A DNA stretch of 64,000 bases from Halarcobacter mediterraneus (GTDB lineage Bacteria; Campylobacterota; Campylobacteria; Campylobacterales; Arcobacteraceae), in assembly GCF_004116625.1 (NCBI RefSeq), contig NZ_NXIE01000003.1, positions 62,001 through 126,000 on the forward strand, read 5' to 3'. The translations under genes and the position numbers were made by a program. Shown here in pieces: positions 9,580 to 18,638 of this stretch. Position 1 is the stretch's first letter, and every line of letters begins with the position of its first letter. The notes under the pieces were generated by a model. It was not told where the DNA came from. It searched no databases and was given only the letters and a program-made list of their open reading frames with translations.

Positions 9580-9593
9580 TTGACTTTAATCAA
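9580..9593. promoter_or_regulatory. Crp/Fnr-type box upstream of the NnrS-like gene
   Basis: TTGACTTTAATCAA matches the TTGAT-N4-ATCAA consensus of Fnr-like regulators at 9 of 10 defined bases. With TAATAC (9615-9620) as the -10 element, its centre falls near -41, the class II activator position. Confidence 0.5.
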
Positions 9594-9645
9594 TATAATT
9601 ATAAATTTTTTATGTAATACTTCCTAAAAATCATTAGGATATATT

Positions 9646-10806
9646 ATGCAATTTTCAACTTCTCCAAATGAAACTCCTATTAAACAATCTTGGAAAGAGA
9701 GATTCTGCTCTCAACCTCATCAAATATTTTTTGTAAGTTCTATTTTCTTTTCAATTTTTATTATGTTACTAACTTTATTTTCTCTTTTGGGCAAAATAAA
9801 TATGAACTTCACGCTAATTCATGGATTTGGTTTAAATTATGCTGTTTTTACAAATGCATTTTTAGGTTTTTTAATTACTGTAATTCCTAAATATAATGCT
9901 TCAATCCCTATAAAAGAAAAATTATATATAAAACCTTGGATTATACTTCAAGTTGCTTTTTTTATAACTTTACTTATTAATCCACTTATTGGAAAAACTC
10001 TTGTTTCCTTAGTGATGTTTTATTTTGCAAAGATATTTTATACCACTATTAAATCAGGAAAAGCGATTATAAAAGAAGACAGTATTTATTTAAACTCAAT
10101 ATTTATTTTAGGAGCTATTCTTCTACTTATTGAAGCTATATTTACAATTGATTTATCATATTTAATCTTTTTTGCATATTTAATAAATATGGTCTATTTT
10201 GTTGCATTAAGAATGATTCCAGGTTTTTACTTCACTTATACTAAAATCCAACCTTGGCAAAAACCTAAATATATTAAACCTGTATCTTTTTTTCTTATTT
10301 TACTTGTAGGTATTGCTTTACAATTTAATATTAATACTATGATAACAGTTACTTCATTCTTGTCTTTTATATTTTTTGCTTATATATTTATAAAACTTAA
10401 TATGTTTAAAAAGACAAGTGCTATTTTACAAATTTTAGTTATTGGATTTGCATGGTTTCCTATTGGATTTTTAGGTTTATTTATAGAATCTCTTTTAGAA
10501 GTTTCAATTTTAAAAATGGGATTACATATTTTTGCACTTGGCTTTGTAACAACTTTATTAATTGGATTTGGAAGTAGAGTTAGTTTAGGTCATGCTATTC
10601 CACCTCAGACTATCATGGCAGATAATTTTACAAAATTTCTTTTTGCACTAACACAAATACTTTTAATTTCAAGAATCAGTGCTTCTATCTTAGTATTAAA
10701 TAATTCATCAATCTTTATGGGTATTTTACATTTAAGTGCTACTATTTGGATAGTTTTATTTATATTATGGACTTTAAAATACGGGAAGTATTTATTAAGA
10801 ATTTAA
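9646..10806 (+). CDS. NnrS family membrane protein
   Basis: This 386-residue integral membrane protein has about 10-12 hydrophobic segments. The early part has QPHQIFF near residue 25 and HGFGLNYAVFTNAFLGFL near residues 59-76, which fit NnrS, a haem/copper membrane protein linked to nitric oxide metabolism and NO tolerance in denitrifiers. It stands alone between two terminated or convergent genes. The Fnr-like box just upstream agrees with control by low oxygen or NO. AGGAT is the ribosome binding site. I am sure of a polytopic protein and fairly sure of the family; the NO role is inferred. Confidence 0.75.
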   Translation: MQFSTSPNETPIKQSWKERFCSQPHQIFFVSSIFFSIFIMLLTLFSLLGKINMNFTLIHGFGLNYAVFTNAFLGFLITVIPKYNASIPIKEKLYIKPWIILQVAFFITLLINPLIGKTLVSLVMFYFAKIFYTTIKSGKAIIKEDSIYLNSIFILGAILLLIEAIFTIDLSYLIFFAYLINMVYFVALRMIPGFYFTYTKIQPWQKPKYIKPVSFFLILLVGIALQFNINTMITVTSFLSFIFFAYIFIKLNMFKKTSAILQILVIGFAWFPIGFLGLFIESLLEVSILKMGLHIFALGFVTTLLIGFGSRVSLGHAIPPQTIMADNFTKFLFALTQILLISRISASILVLNNSSIFMGILHLSATIWIVLFILWTLKYGKYLLRI

Positions 10807-10812
10807 AACCTA

Positions 10813-12927
10813 TTAATTTATATTAATGGGTATTTCTATAATAAACTCTTCTCCTTTATACTTCTTATTATCATACTCATATTCTATTGTTTCATTATAA
10901 AGAGTTCCATTAAAATGTTTTTTTATGATTTCAGATGACATATAAAGTCCTAAACCTGTTCCTTGAGATTTATGTTTTGTAGTAAAATATGGTTCATAAA
11001 CTTTATTTTTAATACTACTTTTTATTCCACCTGCATTATCATAAACTTTAATTATTACTTTATCATTTTTAATATAGTTTTCCATAAAAATAAATTTATT
11101 ATCTTCTATTTCTTTAGCTCTTAAAGCATCTTTTGCATTATTTATTATATTAATTAAAACTTGCATTAGTTCAAATTTATAACCTTGAATTTCAATTGGT
11201 TCTAATTTTGTATGTAACTCAATTCCATAGGACTTATATGATGTTTCAAAAATGTCTATATTCTCTTTAATAATATCCTTAATATTAAAATGTTCTAACT
11301 CTTTATTTGGATTAAAAAAGTTTCTAAACTTATCTATAATAGTTGATAAATATTGCACTGTATCAATTACTTTATTTAAATCCTTAATTGTTTCATCTTT
11401 TTTAGTTAGTCCAAGTTCTATTTGCATAATTTGACTTGAGGCAATAGTACTTATTACATTTAGAGGTTGTCTCCATTGATGAGCAATATTCCCTATCATT
11501 TCTCCCATTGCAGCCAATTTACTTTGTTGATATATCATTTGTTCTTTTTTTCTATTATCTTCTTGTAATCTTATAAAGTGATCTACATCAGTATGAAATC
11601 CTGTCATTCGTATAGGTTTCCCTTCTATATCAAAGAAAACTTTTCCTCTAACTTTTAACCATTTATAAGATCCATTCTTACACTTGAAACGGTAATTATC
11701 TTCATAAAAACTTGTTTCTCCTTTCAAGTGTTTACTTAATTTCTTTAAAGTTTTTCTATAATCCTTTTTATGAACACTTTTTTTCCAAAAATTCTTAATA
11801 TCAACTTCTAAATGGTTTTTATAACCTAGCATTAGTAGATATCTATTTGAATAATAAGATTTACCAGTAATTAAATCAAGATCCCATAAACCATCTTGTA
11901 CTCCCTCTATGGCTCGTGAGTATTGTTCTTTTAAATCTCTTAATTCATCAATTATAGATTTTAAATCCATTGCAAAATTATCAAACTCTAAAATTTGGCT
12001 TTCTTCATATAATACCAACTCATTGTCTTTTGCTTTTTTTGCAAATTTCAATAATCTTGAAAAAGGTTTTATTAGATATTTATCACTTATCATATATAAA
12101 ACAATAAAAACAAATATTATAAAGATAAAGAGTAAGATACCAATTATTTTAAAGTCTTCTTTTAATAAGGAACTAGTTAAATTATTAGTTGAAAAGACAA
12201 AATCAAAACTATTCTTGCTATCAATAATTACTTTTTGTTTAAAATATATTTTTCCATTTTCTTTTATAATTTTTTTATCTTTAAAATCTTTTATATTTAC
12301 AGTTACTTTATTACTTGTGTTTACTATTAATTCCCTATTTATATATATTTTTATATCATTTAATGATGCACTTTTTTTTATCATATTTACAAAAGAAAGA
12401 TTATCATTTATAATTTTTCCTATATATAGTTTAGCTTGAACTCTCCCTGTTTTTTTATCAATAATATCTTTTGAACGGATTAAAAGTAAATACTTTTTAT
12501 TATTTAAGCTTACTATCGTAAAAGTGTTTTTTAAATCATCTTTTTTTATATTTACAATAATTTCTTTAGTATTAAATAAAGAGTTACTAAAATCTAAAGT
12601 TTTTTCATTTTTCTGAACATATAAAATATCAACTCTATCAAGAAAACTCAAATTTTCAAGCTTTCTTTCTAATAAACTTTGATTAAAAGGTAGGTCTTCT
12701 ATAATTTCAGCAGCTTCAAAAGTCATATAATCTAAACTTGTTTTTTCATTTTCAATTATTATATTTAATAGGTTTTTCGTCTGAGAAAAATATTGCTTAA
12801 TATTATAATCTAATACTTTTTCTGTAGATAAATATACCCAAAAAGAAATACCTATAGATAAAACTAATAAAAAAACAAATAATAAAGCATTATTTATAAA
12901 ACTAAGAGATACTTTAGGTCTACTCAT
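10813..12927 (-). CDS. LuxQ-like membrane sensor histidine kinase (PAS, no receiver)
   Basis: The protein has 704 residues: a membrane segment at about 13-31, a periplasmic domain at 32-260, a second segment at 261-280, a linker, and a PAS fold at about 335-455. The kinase core follows, with His483 in IAHQWRQPLN, N-box Asn597, DNAGG at 630-634 and GTGLGL at 656-661. It overlaps the LuxP-like gene by 8 bases, the arrangement of luxPQ. The periplasmic part has a TG-V...I--DN-SF pattern like LuxQ's (TGRVQAKLYIG then NDNLSFVNMIKK at about 160-184). Unlike Vibrio LuxQ it ends after the ATPase domain, with no receiver, so it cannot use the LuxQ-LuxU relay. The partner regulator is not evident here. 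Confidence 0.75.
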   Translation of the reverse strand: MSRPKVSLSFINNALLFVFLLVLSIGISFWVYLSTEKVLDYNIKQYFSQTKNLLNIIIENEKTSLDYMTFEAAEIIEDLPFNQSLLERKLENLSFLDRVDILYVQKNEKTLDFSNSLFNTKEIIVNIKKDDLKNTFTIVSLNNKKYLLLIRSKDIIDKKTGRVQAKLYIGKIINDNLSFVNMIKKSASLNDIKIYINRELIVNTSNKVTVNIKDFKDKKIIKENGKIYFKQKVIIDSKNSFDFVFSTNNLTSSLLKEDFKIIGILLFIFIIFVFIVLYMISDKYLIKPFSRLLKFAKKAKDNELVLYEESQILEFDNFAMDLKSIIDELRDLKEQYSRAIEGVQDGLWDLDLITGKSYYSNRYLLMLGYKNHLEVDIKNFWKKSVHKKDYRKTLKKLSKHLKGETSFYEDNYRFKCKNGSYKWLKVRGKVFFDIEGKPIRMTGFHTDVDHFIRLQEDNRKKEQMIYQQSKLAAMGEMIGNIAHQWRQPLNVISTIASSQIMQIELGLTKKDETIKDLNKVIDTVQYLSTIIDKFRNFFNPNKELEHFNIKDIIKENIDIFETSYKSYGIELHTKLEPIEIQGYKFELMQVLINIINNAKDALRAKEIEDNKFIFMENYIKNDKVIIKVYDNAGGIKSSIKNKVYEPYFTTKHKSQGTGLGLYMSSEIIKKHFNGTLYNETIEYEYDNKKYKGEEFIIEIPININ

Positions 12928-14011
12928 ATTCTGTATACCTAAATGCTCGTTTTTTTAGTTTTTCTAAAAAGTTACTTTCTATCCCTTTTTTTATAACTTC
13001 AAAGTTTCCTGAGTAGATTGTTGGTATACTTTCTTTTTTGCCTAATATATCAAACTTAATAGCTTCTGCCATTGCTATACCATTTTCATCATTCATTCTC
13101 ATCACAGTAATATCTAATAAAGAGTTTTCAATAGCTTTTAACTCACTATTTCCTCCACCCCAACCATTCACTTTTATTTTACCAAGTAAATTTTTTTCTT
13201 GTAAAACTTCCATAACACCTAATGCAATATCTGTCGAGCATGCATAAATAAACTCTACGTTATCATTTCTTTTCAATAAATCTCTTGTAGCTTCTTTTGC
13301 TTTTTGTTTATCAAAATCAGTGTAATATTCATGAATTAATTTTAAATTAGAGTGAGAAGAAATATATTCAATAAATTTAGTACCTCTCATATAACTAACA
13401 TAACCATCAGAGCCATAAAGAACAGCATAGTTGCCTTTTCCCTTAGTTTCTTTTATATAATAATTAGCTAAATACTTAGCTCCTATATAATGGTCAAAAC
13501 CTACATATAAAAAAGCTTGTCTATTTTCCCATTCTTTAAGAGGTGTTGTAATATTTTGTAAAATAATTTTTGTTTTATTTATACTAATTAATCTTTCTAT
13601 AAATTTTTTGTGTTTTTTAGTATCAAGGGTGAAGATTAGATAATCTGGATTTTCTTCTAAAGCTTTCAATAATTGTTTAGATTGTTCTTTTACCTCTACA
13701 GCAGGTTTAGTAAAAAAATCACTTAATTCATAATTTATATTTAATTCATTTAATCTTTTTTCAAAAGATAGTTTACTTTTTCTCCAATAATCAGAAATTT
13801 GTTTACCTGGATATACCATTACTATTTTTACTTTGTTTTTATTTCTTTTAATAGCTTTGGAATCTTCTTGTATTTCTTTTTGGAATTTATTATATATTAT
13901 TTTTTGATTAAAAAGTTTTAGATATTCTTCAAACTCATAATACTCTTCTGATTGAGAATACAAATTAGTTAAAATAAGAAAAGGTAATAATAATTTTATT
14001 ATAGATTTCAC
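12920..14011 (-). CDS. LuxP-like periplasmic autoinducer-2 binding protein
   Basis: This is a periplasmic sugar-binding-fold protein (Peripl_BP_4 type) of 363 residues with an N-terminal signal peptide (hydrophobic to about residue 18). Compared from memory with V. harveyi LuxP, long stretches agree: KQISDYW, ILQNITTP, YLIFTLDT, FIYACSTD, NGWGGG, DITVMRMND and KKRAFRY. All LuxP residues I recall as touching borated AI-2 have counterparts: Gln71, Ser73, Trp76, Asn153, Arg209, Thr260, Trp284 and Arg305 (counted from GTG). I chose GTG 14011 because AAGGA is 6 bases upstream; TTG 14014 would be only 3 away. The next gene is the LuxQ-like kinase. No luxS lies in this window. Confidence 0.85.
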   Translation of the reverse strand: MKSIIKLLLPFLILTNLYSQSEEYYEFEEYLKLFNQKIIYNKFQKEIQEDSKAIKRNKNKVKIVMVYPGKQISDYWRKSKLSFEKRLNELNINYELSDFFTKPAVEVKEQSKQLLKALEENPDYLIFTLDTKKHKKFIERLISINKTKIILQNITTPLKEWENRQAFLYVGFDHYIGAKYLANYYIKETKGKGNYAVLYGSDGYVSYMRGTKFIEYISSHSNLKLIHEYYTDFDKQKAKEATRDLLKRNDNVEFIYACSTDIALGVMEVLQEKNLLGKIKVNGWGGGNSELKAIENSLLDITVMRMNDENGIAMAEAIKFDILGKKESIPTIYSGNFEVIKKGIESNFLEKLKKRAFRYTEYE

Positions 14012-14075
14012 CAAAAATCCTTAAAATAGGTGTTTTATTATAACAAAATTGTAAGAATTAGTAAATATTATTCTT

Positions 14076-14101
14076 AGTAAAATAGAAAATTCTATTTTAC
14101 T
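14076..14101 (-). terminator. Hairpin at the end of the isochorismatase-like gene
   Basis: A perfect 12-base stem with a 2-base centre, AGTAAAATAGAA (14076-14087) and TTCTATTTTACT (14090-14101), overlaps the stop codon of the minus-strand gene. No clear T-run follows, so termination strength is uncertain. Confidence 0.45.
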
Positions 14102-14652
14102 AATTTTGAGATTTCTTTAAATACTGGATTTTTTGCATTTACTGTTAATTCAAAGAGTAATGACTCATAAGTTGTTGGAACTACACCTGCTTGTGTTAAT
14201 CTTAAAATTGCAGTCTCTTTATCTACTGCCTTTCTTGAGTTTACGCAATCAGTTACTAATACCACGTTTAAACCTTCTTCAAGTAAATCAATAGCAGTTT
14301 GTAAAACACATACATGAGTTTCAATTCCTGCTAAAATAACTGTATTTCTATTTGTTGCTTTTATTGCACTTAATCCATCTTCATTTCCACAACAAGAAAA
14401 TGTTGTTTTTTCAAAATGAGGATACTCATCAGTAAGTTCTCTTAAACTTGGAATTGTTTCCCCAATACCTTTTTTATATTGTTCATTTACAATAATTGGT
14501 ATTTCATGTAGTTTTAAACCTTTAATTAATGTAACTAAATTTTTTTCTAATTGTTCATTATCTGAAATATGGGGAAAAAGTTTTTCTTGTATATCAACTT
14601 GTACAAAAACACAATCCTCTGCTTTAATTCTACCTACTTTCTTATTTATCAT
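14092..14652 (-). CDS. Isochorismatase-family cysteine hydrolase
   Basis: The protein has 186 residues and no signal peptide. The family triad is visible: Asp in VQVDIQEKL (about 19), Lys in FEKTTFS (about 82) and Cys in ETHVCVLQTAIDLL (about 114). The family hydrolyses amide or ether bonds in small molecules (nicotinamidase, isochorismatase, ureidoacrylate-type); the substrate cannot be read from the sequence. AAGGAG lies upstream of the ATG. It stands alone. A second, distinct family member is at 34764-35330. Confidence 0.85.
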   Translation of the reverse strand: MINKKVGRIKAEDCVFVQVDIQEKLFPHISDNEQLEKNLVTLIKGLKLHEIPIIVNEQYKKGIGETIPSLRELTDEYPHFEKTTFSCCGNEDGLSAIKATNRNTVILAGIETHVCVLQTAIDLLEEGLNVVLVTDCVNSRKAVDKETAILRLTQAGVVPTTYESLLFELTVNAKNPVFKEISKLVK

Positions 14653-14770
14653 AATTACTCCTTAAATAAAAATTACATTTACTATTTAAGATAATACAAA
14701 AACATATAAAAAAAGTCTAGTAAAAATTTGAAAATTAAAAAGGTTTTTTATTAATTGAGAAGTATTTTAT

Positions 14771-14795
14771 CAAGAAGGGCATAAAGCCCTTAAAA
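14771..14795 (-). terminator. Weak hairpin after hemC
   Basis: AAGGGC (14775-14780) pairs with GCCCTT (14786-14791) about 8 bases after the hemC stop. The stem is GC-rich for this genome, but no strong T-run follows on the minus strand. Confidence 0.4.
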
Positions 14796-14798
14796 ATG

Positions 14799-15737
14799 CT
14801 ATGCAAATGCTACTTTTTCTGCTTTTTCAAGTAATTCTTTTGCACCTTGATCTATAAAAGTTTGTGCTAATGTTTGTCCTATTGTTTTATACTCTTCAAT
14901 ATCAGCAACAATATCTTCTTGAATATATTCACTACCATCAGGCATTCCAACAATAGCTCTAACATCAACAGAATTTTCATCTAAAATAGTAGCCTTTACT
15001 CCAATAGGAACTTGACAGCCACCTTCTAAAGTTCTAACAAAGTCTCTTTCAATAGTTGATTCAATTTCTGCATTCTTATCATGTAAAACTGATAGTAACT
15101 CAACTAGCTTAGGGTCATTTAACGTTTCTATTCCTAAAGTTGCTTGTCCCATTGATGGAATCATATCATCAGTTGAGATAGGTACAAAATATTTAACTTC
15201 ATCTTCAATCTTTAGTTTTTGAACACCTGTTGCAGCAAGAATAATAGCATCATATTCCCCTGCTTTCAATTTTGCGATTCGAGTATTAATATTCCCTCTT
15301 AAATCTTTTAAAACAATATCAGGTCTTAAAAGTTTTATTTCTAATCTTCTTCTTAAACTTGTTGTTCCAACAATTGCACCAGTTGGTAGCTCTTTTATAT
15401 TTGCATACTTTTCACTTAATAAAGCATCTCTTGGATCAAATCTTTTTGATAATGCAGCTAATACAAAACCATCTTCAAACTCCACAGGAACATCTTTTAA
15501 AGAATGAACTGCAATATCAGCTTCTTTATTTAAAAGTGCGATTTCTAACTCTTTTGTAAAAAGTCCTTTTCCTCCAATTTTAGCTAAAGGAACATCTAGG
15601 ATTTTATCTGCTTTAGTTGAAAAAGTTTTTAACTCTACTTCTATTTCAGGATAATGTTCATTTAGCTGTGCTTTTATATATTCACTTTGCCATAATGCTA
15701 GTTTACTGCTTCTTGTCGCTATAACTAATTTCTTCAT
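14799..15737 (-). CDS. hemC: Porphobilinogen deaminase (hydroxymethylbilane synthase)
   Basis: This 312-residue protein polymerises four porphobilinogen units to hydroxymethylbilane in haem synthesis. The N-terminal RSSKLALWQ motif, VHSLKDVP (77-84) and the dipyrromethane-cofactor cysteine Cys241 in LEGGCQVPIG are all present. Its ATG lies 1 base after the stop codon of the upstream thioredoxin-fold gene, so the two are translationally coupled. Confidence 0.97.
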   Translation of the reverse strand: MKKLVIATRSSKLALWQSEYIKAQLNEHYPEIEVELKTFSTKADKILDVPLAKIGGKGLFTKELEIALLNKEADIAVHSLKDVPVEFEDGFVLAALSKRFDPRDALLSEKYANIKELPTGAIVGTTSLRRRLEIKLLRPDIVLKDLRGNINTRIAKLKAGEYDAIILAATGVQKLKIEDEVKYFVPISTDDMIPSMGQATLGIETLNDPKLVELLSVLHDKNAEIESTIERDFVRTLEGGCQVPIGVKATILDENSVDVRAIVGMPDGSEYIQEDIVADIEEYKTIGQTLAQTFIDQGAKELLEKAEKVAFA

Positions 15738-15738
15738 T

Positions 15739-16569
15739 TTACTTTCCTAACTCTTCATATTTTAATTTAGATTTATCTTGTTCACCATTAATAAAAATAG
15801 TAGGTGTACCTTGAACAAGAACTTCCTCTCCCATAGAAACATCTTCAAAAATTTCATCACTTATATTTTTTGAATTAATATCTTTTTTTGTATATGAAGT
15901 TTTGAATATTTTATTAAAAGAAGAAATAATAACATCTTCATTTTGTTCTTTTGAAGAAAATTCCTCATCCCAATAAACAGAATAAACTCTTTCTTCAATA
16001 TTTTTTATTCCATCTTCTTTTGCTTTAACCATTAGTTTTACTAAAGGTACTGCTGCTGGGTGAATTCTACTTAAAGGAAAATGATAATAATAAAGTGCAA
16101 TTTTATCTTCATATTTTTTTACATGTTTTATTACATCTGGAACAAAATCCATACAAAAAGGACATAAAGGATCTGAAAAAATTACAATTTTATCTTTTGC
16201 TTTTGAGTTACCTGCAATAAGTTTTTCTTCATCATAATATTTTCTTGTTAAAGAAGGAGTCATCAAATCCTTATAAGAATCTCCACTTTTTATATCAAAA
16301 AGTTCTGTAGCTACAATTTCACCATTAGAAAATAATATATCTTTTGCTTTGACATCTTTTCCTGCCATTTTTACATTAACATCAATAATATATCCGTACC
16401 AATTTTTATTAGGTATTTGCTTTTTCATATTTACTGATAAATCAACTATTTCAATTCTTGAATTTTTTGAAAATCTATTTTTTTCAAAATCTAAGACTTT
16501 TTTATCCAACTCATTTGCACTTAAAGAAAGTGAAATAAACGTTATTAACATAATAAGTTTAAAATACAT
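15739..16569 (-). CDS. Periplasmic thioredoxin-fold thiol:disulfide protein (DsbC/DsbG-like)
   Basis: This 276-residue protein has a signal peptide (about 1-18, ending SLSA-NE), a roughly 100-residue N-terminal domain, and a thioredoxin domain with the active site CPFC at Cys136 and Cys139 in FSDPLCPFCMDF. The cis-proline loop reads GTPTIF near residue 258. The two-domain plan resembles DsbC/DsbG isomerases, but the N-terminal domain is divergent, so oxidase versus isomerase cannot be decided. AAAAGG precedes the ATG. It is directly upstream of hemC with one base between them. Confidence 0.75.
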   Translation of the reverse strand: MYFKLIMLITFISLSLSANELDKKVLDFEKNRFSKNSRIEIVDLSVNMKKQIPNKNWYGYIIDVNVKMAGKDVKAKDILFSNGEIVATELFDIKSGDSYKDLMTPSLTRKYYDEEKLIAGNSKAKDKIVIFSDPLCPFCMDFVPDVIKHVKKYEDKIALYYYHFPLSRIHPAAVPLVKLMVKAKEDGIKNIEERVYSVYWDEEFSSKEQNEDVIISSFNKIFKTSYTKKDINSKNISDEIFEDVSMGEEVLVQGTPTIFINGEQDKSKLKYEELGK

Positions 16570-16627
16570 TGTTACACCTTTTTTTAAATTAAAAATATGA
16601 TTATATTAAACTAAGACTTAAGTAGTT

Positions 16628-16885
16628 TTAATTTCTTGTTTTAACAGTAATCTTTTTTACATGTAATAATTCTTTTGCTCTATCTAACATTGGAGAATTT
16701 AAAATATCATTTAGTTCTAATTCTTTTTGAGAAGGGCTTGGATTTGCTGTTTTTTGCATATCTGCAACACAACCTGAACCAAGTTCAACATCTTCTAGCA
16801 TAGAACTACTTTGAGAAGAGTTATCTTCTTTATTCTCTAAATTTTCCTCTTTTTTCTCTATTTTATCTTGAGGAGGGATCTTCCT
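16628..16885 (-). other. dnaX: C-terminal extension of dnaX in the +1 frame
   Basis: After the dnaX stop codon (16863-16865) an open frame shifted by +1 runs on to a stop at 16628-16630. It encodes about 80 residues ending NSPMLDRAKELLHVKKITVK plus TRN, which look like a natural C-terminus and not noise. It lacks its own ribosome binding site. The first in-frame ATG is deep in the segment. The two frames overlap for about 22 bases (16864-16885), and a CCC-T sequence at 16877-16874 would allow a +1 slip from Pro into this frame, giving a protein of about 669 residues. A one-base insertion or sequencing error is the main alternative. Confidence 0.6.
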
Positions 16886-18638
16886 TTATAAATTCAATTT
16901 CAATATCTTGTCCAAAAATATCATAAATAAATAATTTAATCACTCCATAATGTTTTAAAAGAAATTTTCTTTCATCTCCTTGAGCATATGAACTTATTTT
17001 TAAACTTTTATTTTCAAAAGACTTATATACAAAATTTCTTTCAAAAAGTTCTCCTAATTGGACATCTCTTTCATATACTTTATTTATTAAAGTTTCATAT
17101 ACATCTTTACTTGGGTCATAAGGTTCAGAAATAATCTCTTCTTCAGCCTCTTCAAGTTCTTCAATATTATTTTCTTCAGTAGAAGTAGTTGATTCAAGAT
17201 TAATGTTTGATTCTTGAAGATTATTAAGTTCAGTATCTTCTTGTTTTAAAGTTGATTCTTCTTTTTTATTATTATCTTCTAAATTTATTTCTTCATCAAA
17301 TGGTGTGGCAAACTCATCAAAGGGAGTCGAAAAATCATTTTCTTGCTCTTGTACTTCTTTTTCAATTGTTTCAATTGGAGCTACAGTTTCAATTGCATCT
17401 ATAGAATCTAAAGATATATTATTCTCATTTTCTACATTAATTTCTTTTTCTTCTTCTAAAGAAGAAATTGAAGGCTTAGCATCATTATATGTATTATTCA
17501 CATCATTATTTGCATGTTCTAATACTTTATTAACTGATATAGCCTCTTTCATAGCAGGTTTAACTTCAATATCTTCAACTTGATTAATTATTTCATCAAT
17601 TGATTTTAAATTTGTTGCTTCAATCATTTTTGATAAAGTTAAAATCAAAACAAAAAGTCCATCAGAATTCAATGATAATAAATGTTTTGCATCACTTAAA
17701 ATTCTAAAAAATCTATCAAAAAGTAATAAGTCAAATTTAGCATCTTTTTCAAGCATTTTTTGTCTTAGATAAATTGTCATTTCATCACATACTTGTGATA
17801 TCTCATAATTTTCTAACTCTTTGACTAAAGAAGTTACATCTTCTTTTTTTAAGATTGTTTCAAATAATTTCTCCATTAATTCAGGCTCTATAAGTCCTAA
17901 CATATCCACTACTGCAGACACTGTTATTTTTCCTTTTGAAAAAATAATTGCTTGGTCTAATAAAGTAAGAGTATCTCTTAAACTTCCTTGCCCACTTCTT
18001 GTTAAGATTTCTAAAGCAGCTGTTTCAAATTCTATATTTTCTTCATTTAAAATATGAGATAAATGGTGCATTACATCAGAGTTTGCTATTTTATTAAATC
18101 TAAAATGTTGAGTTCTACTCAAAATTGTTGCAGGTAATTTTAAAGGGTCAGTTGTAGCTAAAATAAACTTTACAAAGCCAGGAGGTTCTTCTAAAGTTTT
18201 TAATAAAGCATTAAAAGCTTGTGTTGTAAGCATATGAACCTCATCGATTATAAAAACTTTAAATCTTGCAGAACTTGGTTTATACTTTGTATGTTCAATC
18301 AAGTCCTTAATATCATCAATACCTCTATTTGATGCAGCATCCATTTCAATAATATCTAAATGCCTATAAGCATTTGCACTTTTACAGTTTTCACATACTT
18401 CACATGGTTTTGAAGTTGGTCCATTTGAACATAATAAAGCTTTTGCCATAATTCTAGCAGTTGAAGTTTTACCACTTCCTCTAAGTCCAGAAAAAAGATA
18501 AGCATGAGATAATCTATTTGAATCTAATGCCAATGATAGAGTTTGAGAAATTGTGCTTTGACCGACTAAATCTTCAAATCTTCTAGGTCTATATTTTAAA
18601 GCTAAAACTTTCTTTTCTATCATTTCATTTTCACTCAT
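16863..18638 (-). CDS. dnaX: DNA polymerase III subunit gamma/tau
   Basis: In the zero frame this is a 591-residue clamp-loader ATPase. The P-loop reads GLRGSGKTSTARI near residue 51, the zinc-binding cysteines lie in CSNGPTSKPCEVCENC (about 69-85), and the Walker B region is IIDEVHML. Domain III follows to about 370, then a long acidic Glu/Asn/Ser-rich linker (about 375-530), then a folded C-terminal part. The zero frame ends abruptly at DPSSR, while a plausible tail continues in the +1 frame (see the separate entry). It overlaps murI by 8 bases. Confidence 0.93.
   Translation of the reverse strand: MSENEMIEKKVLALKYRPRRFEDLVGQSTISQTLSLALDSNRLSHAYLFSGLRGSGKTSTARIMAKALLCSNGPTSKPCEVCENCKSANAYRHLDIIEMDAASNRGIDDIKDLIEHTKYKPSSARFKVFIIDEVHMLTTQAFNALLKTLEEPPGFVKFILATTDPLKLPATILSRTQHFRFNKIANSDVMHHLSHILNEENIEFETAALEILTRSGQGSLRDTLTLLDQAIIFSKGKITVSAVVDMLGLIEPELMEKLFETILKKEDVTSLVKELENYEISQVCDEMTIYLRQKMLEKDAKFDLLLFDRFFRILSDAKHLLSLNSDGLFVLILTLSKMIEATNLKSIDEIINQVEDIEVKPAMKEAISVNKVLEHANNDVNNTYNDAKPSISSLEEEKEINVENENNISLDSIDAIETVAPIETIEKEVQEQENDFSTPFDEFATPFDEEINLEDNNKKEESTLKQEDTELNNLQESNINLESTTSTEENNIEELEEAEEEIISEPYDPSKDVYETLINKVYERDVQLGELFERNFVYKSFENKSLKISSYAQGDERKFLLKHYGVIKLFIYDIFGQDIEIEFIKEDPSSR

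Noticed and set aside
11909-12439. 176-codon open frame opposite the LuxQ-like kinase gene
   Set aside because: It lies wholly antisense to a well-supported coding sequence, has no ribosome binding site, and its composition reflects the opposite strand.
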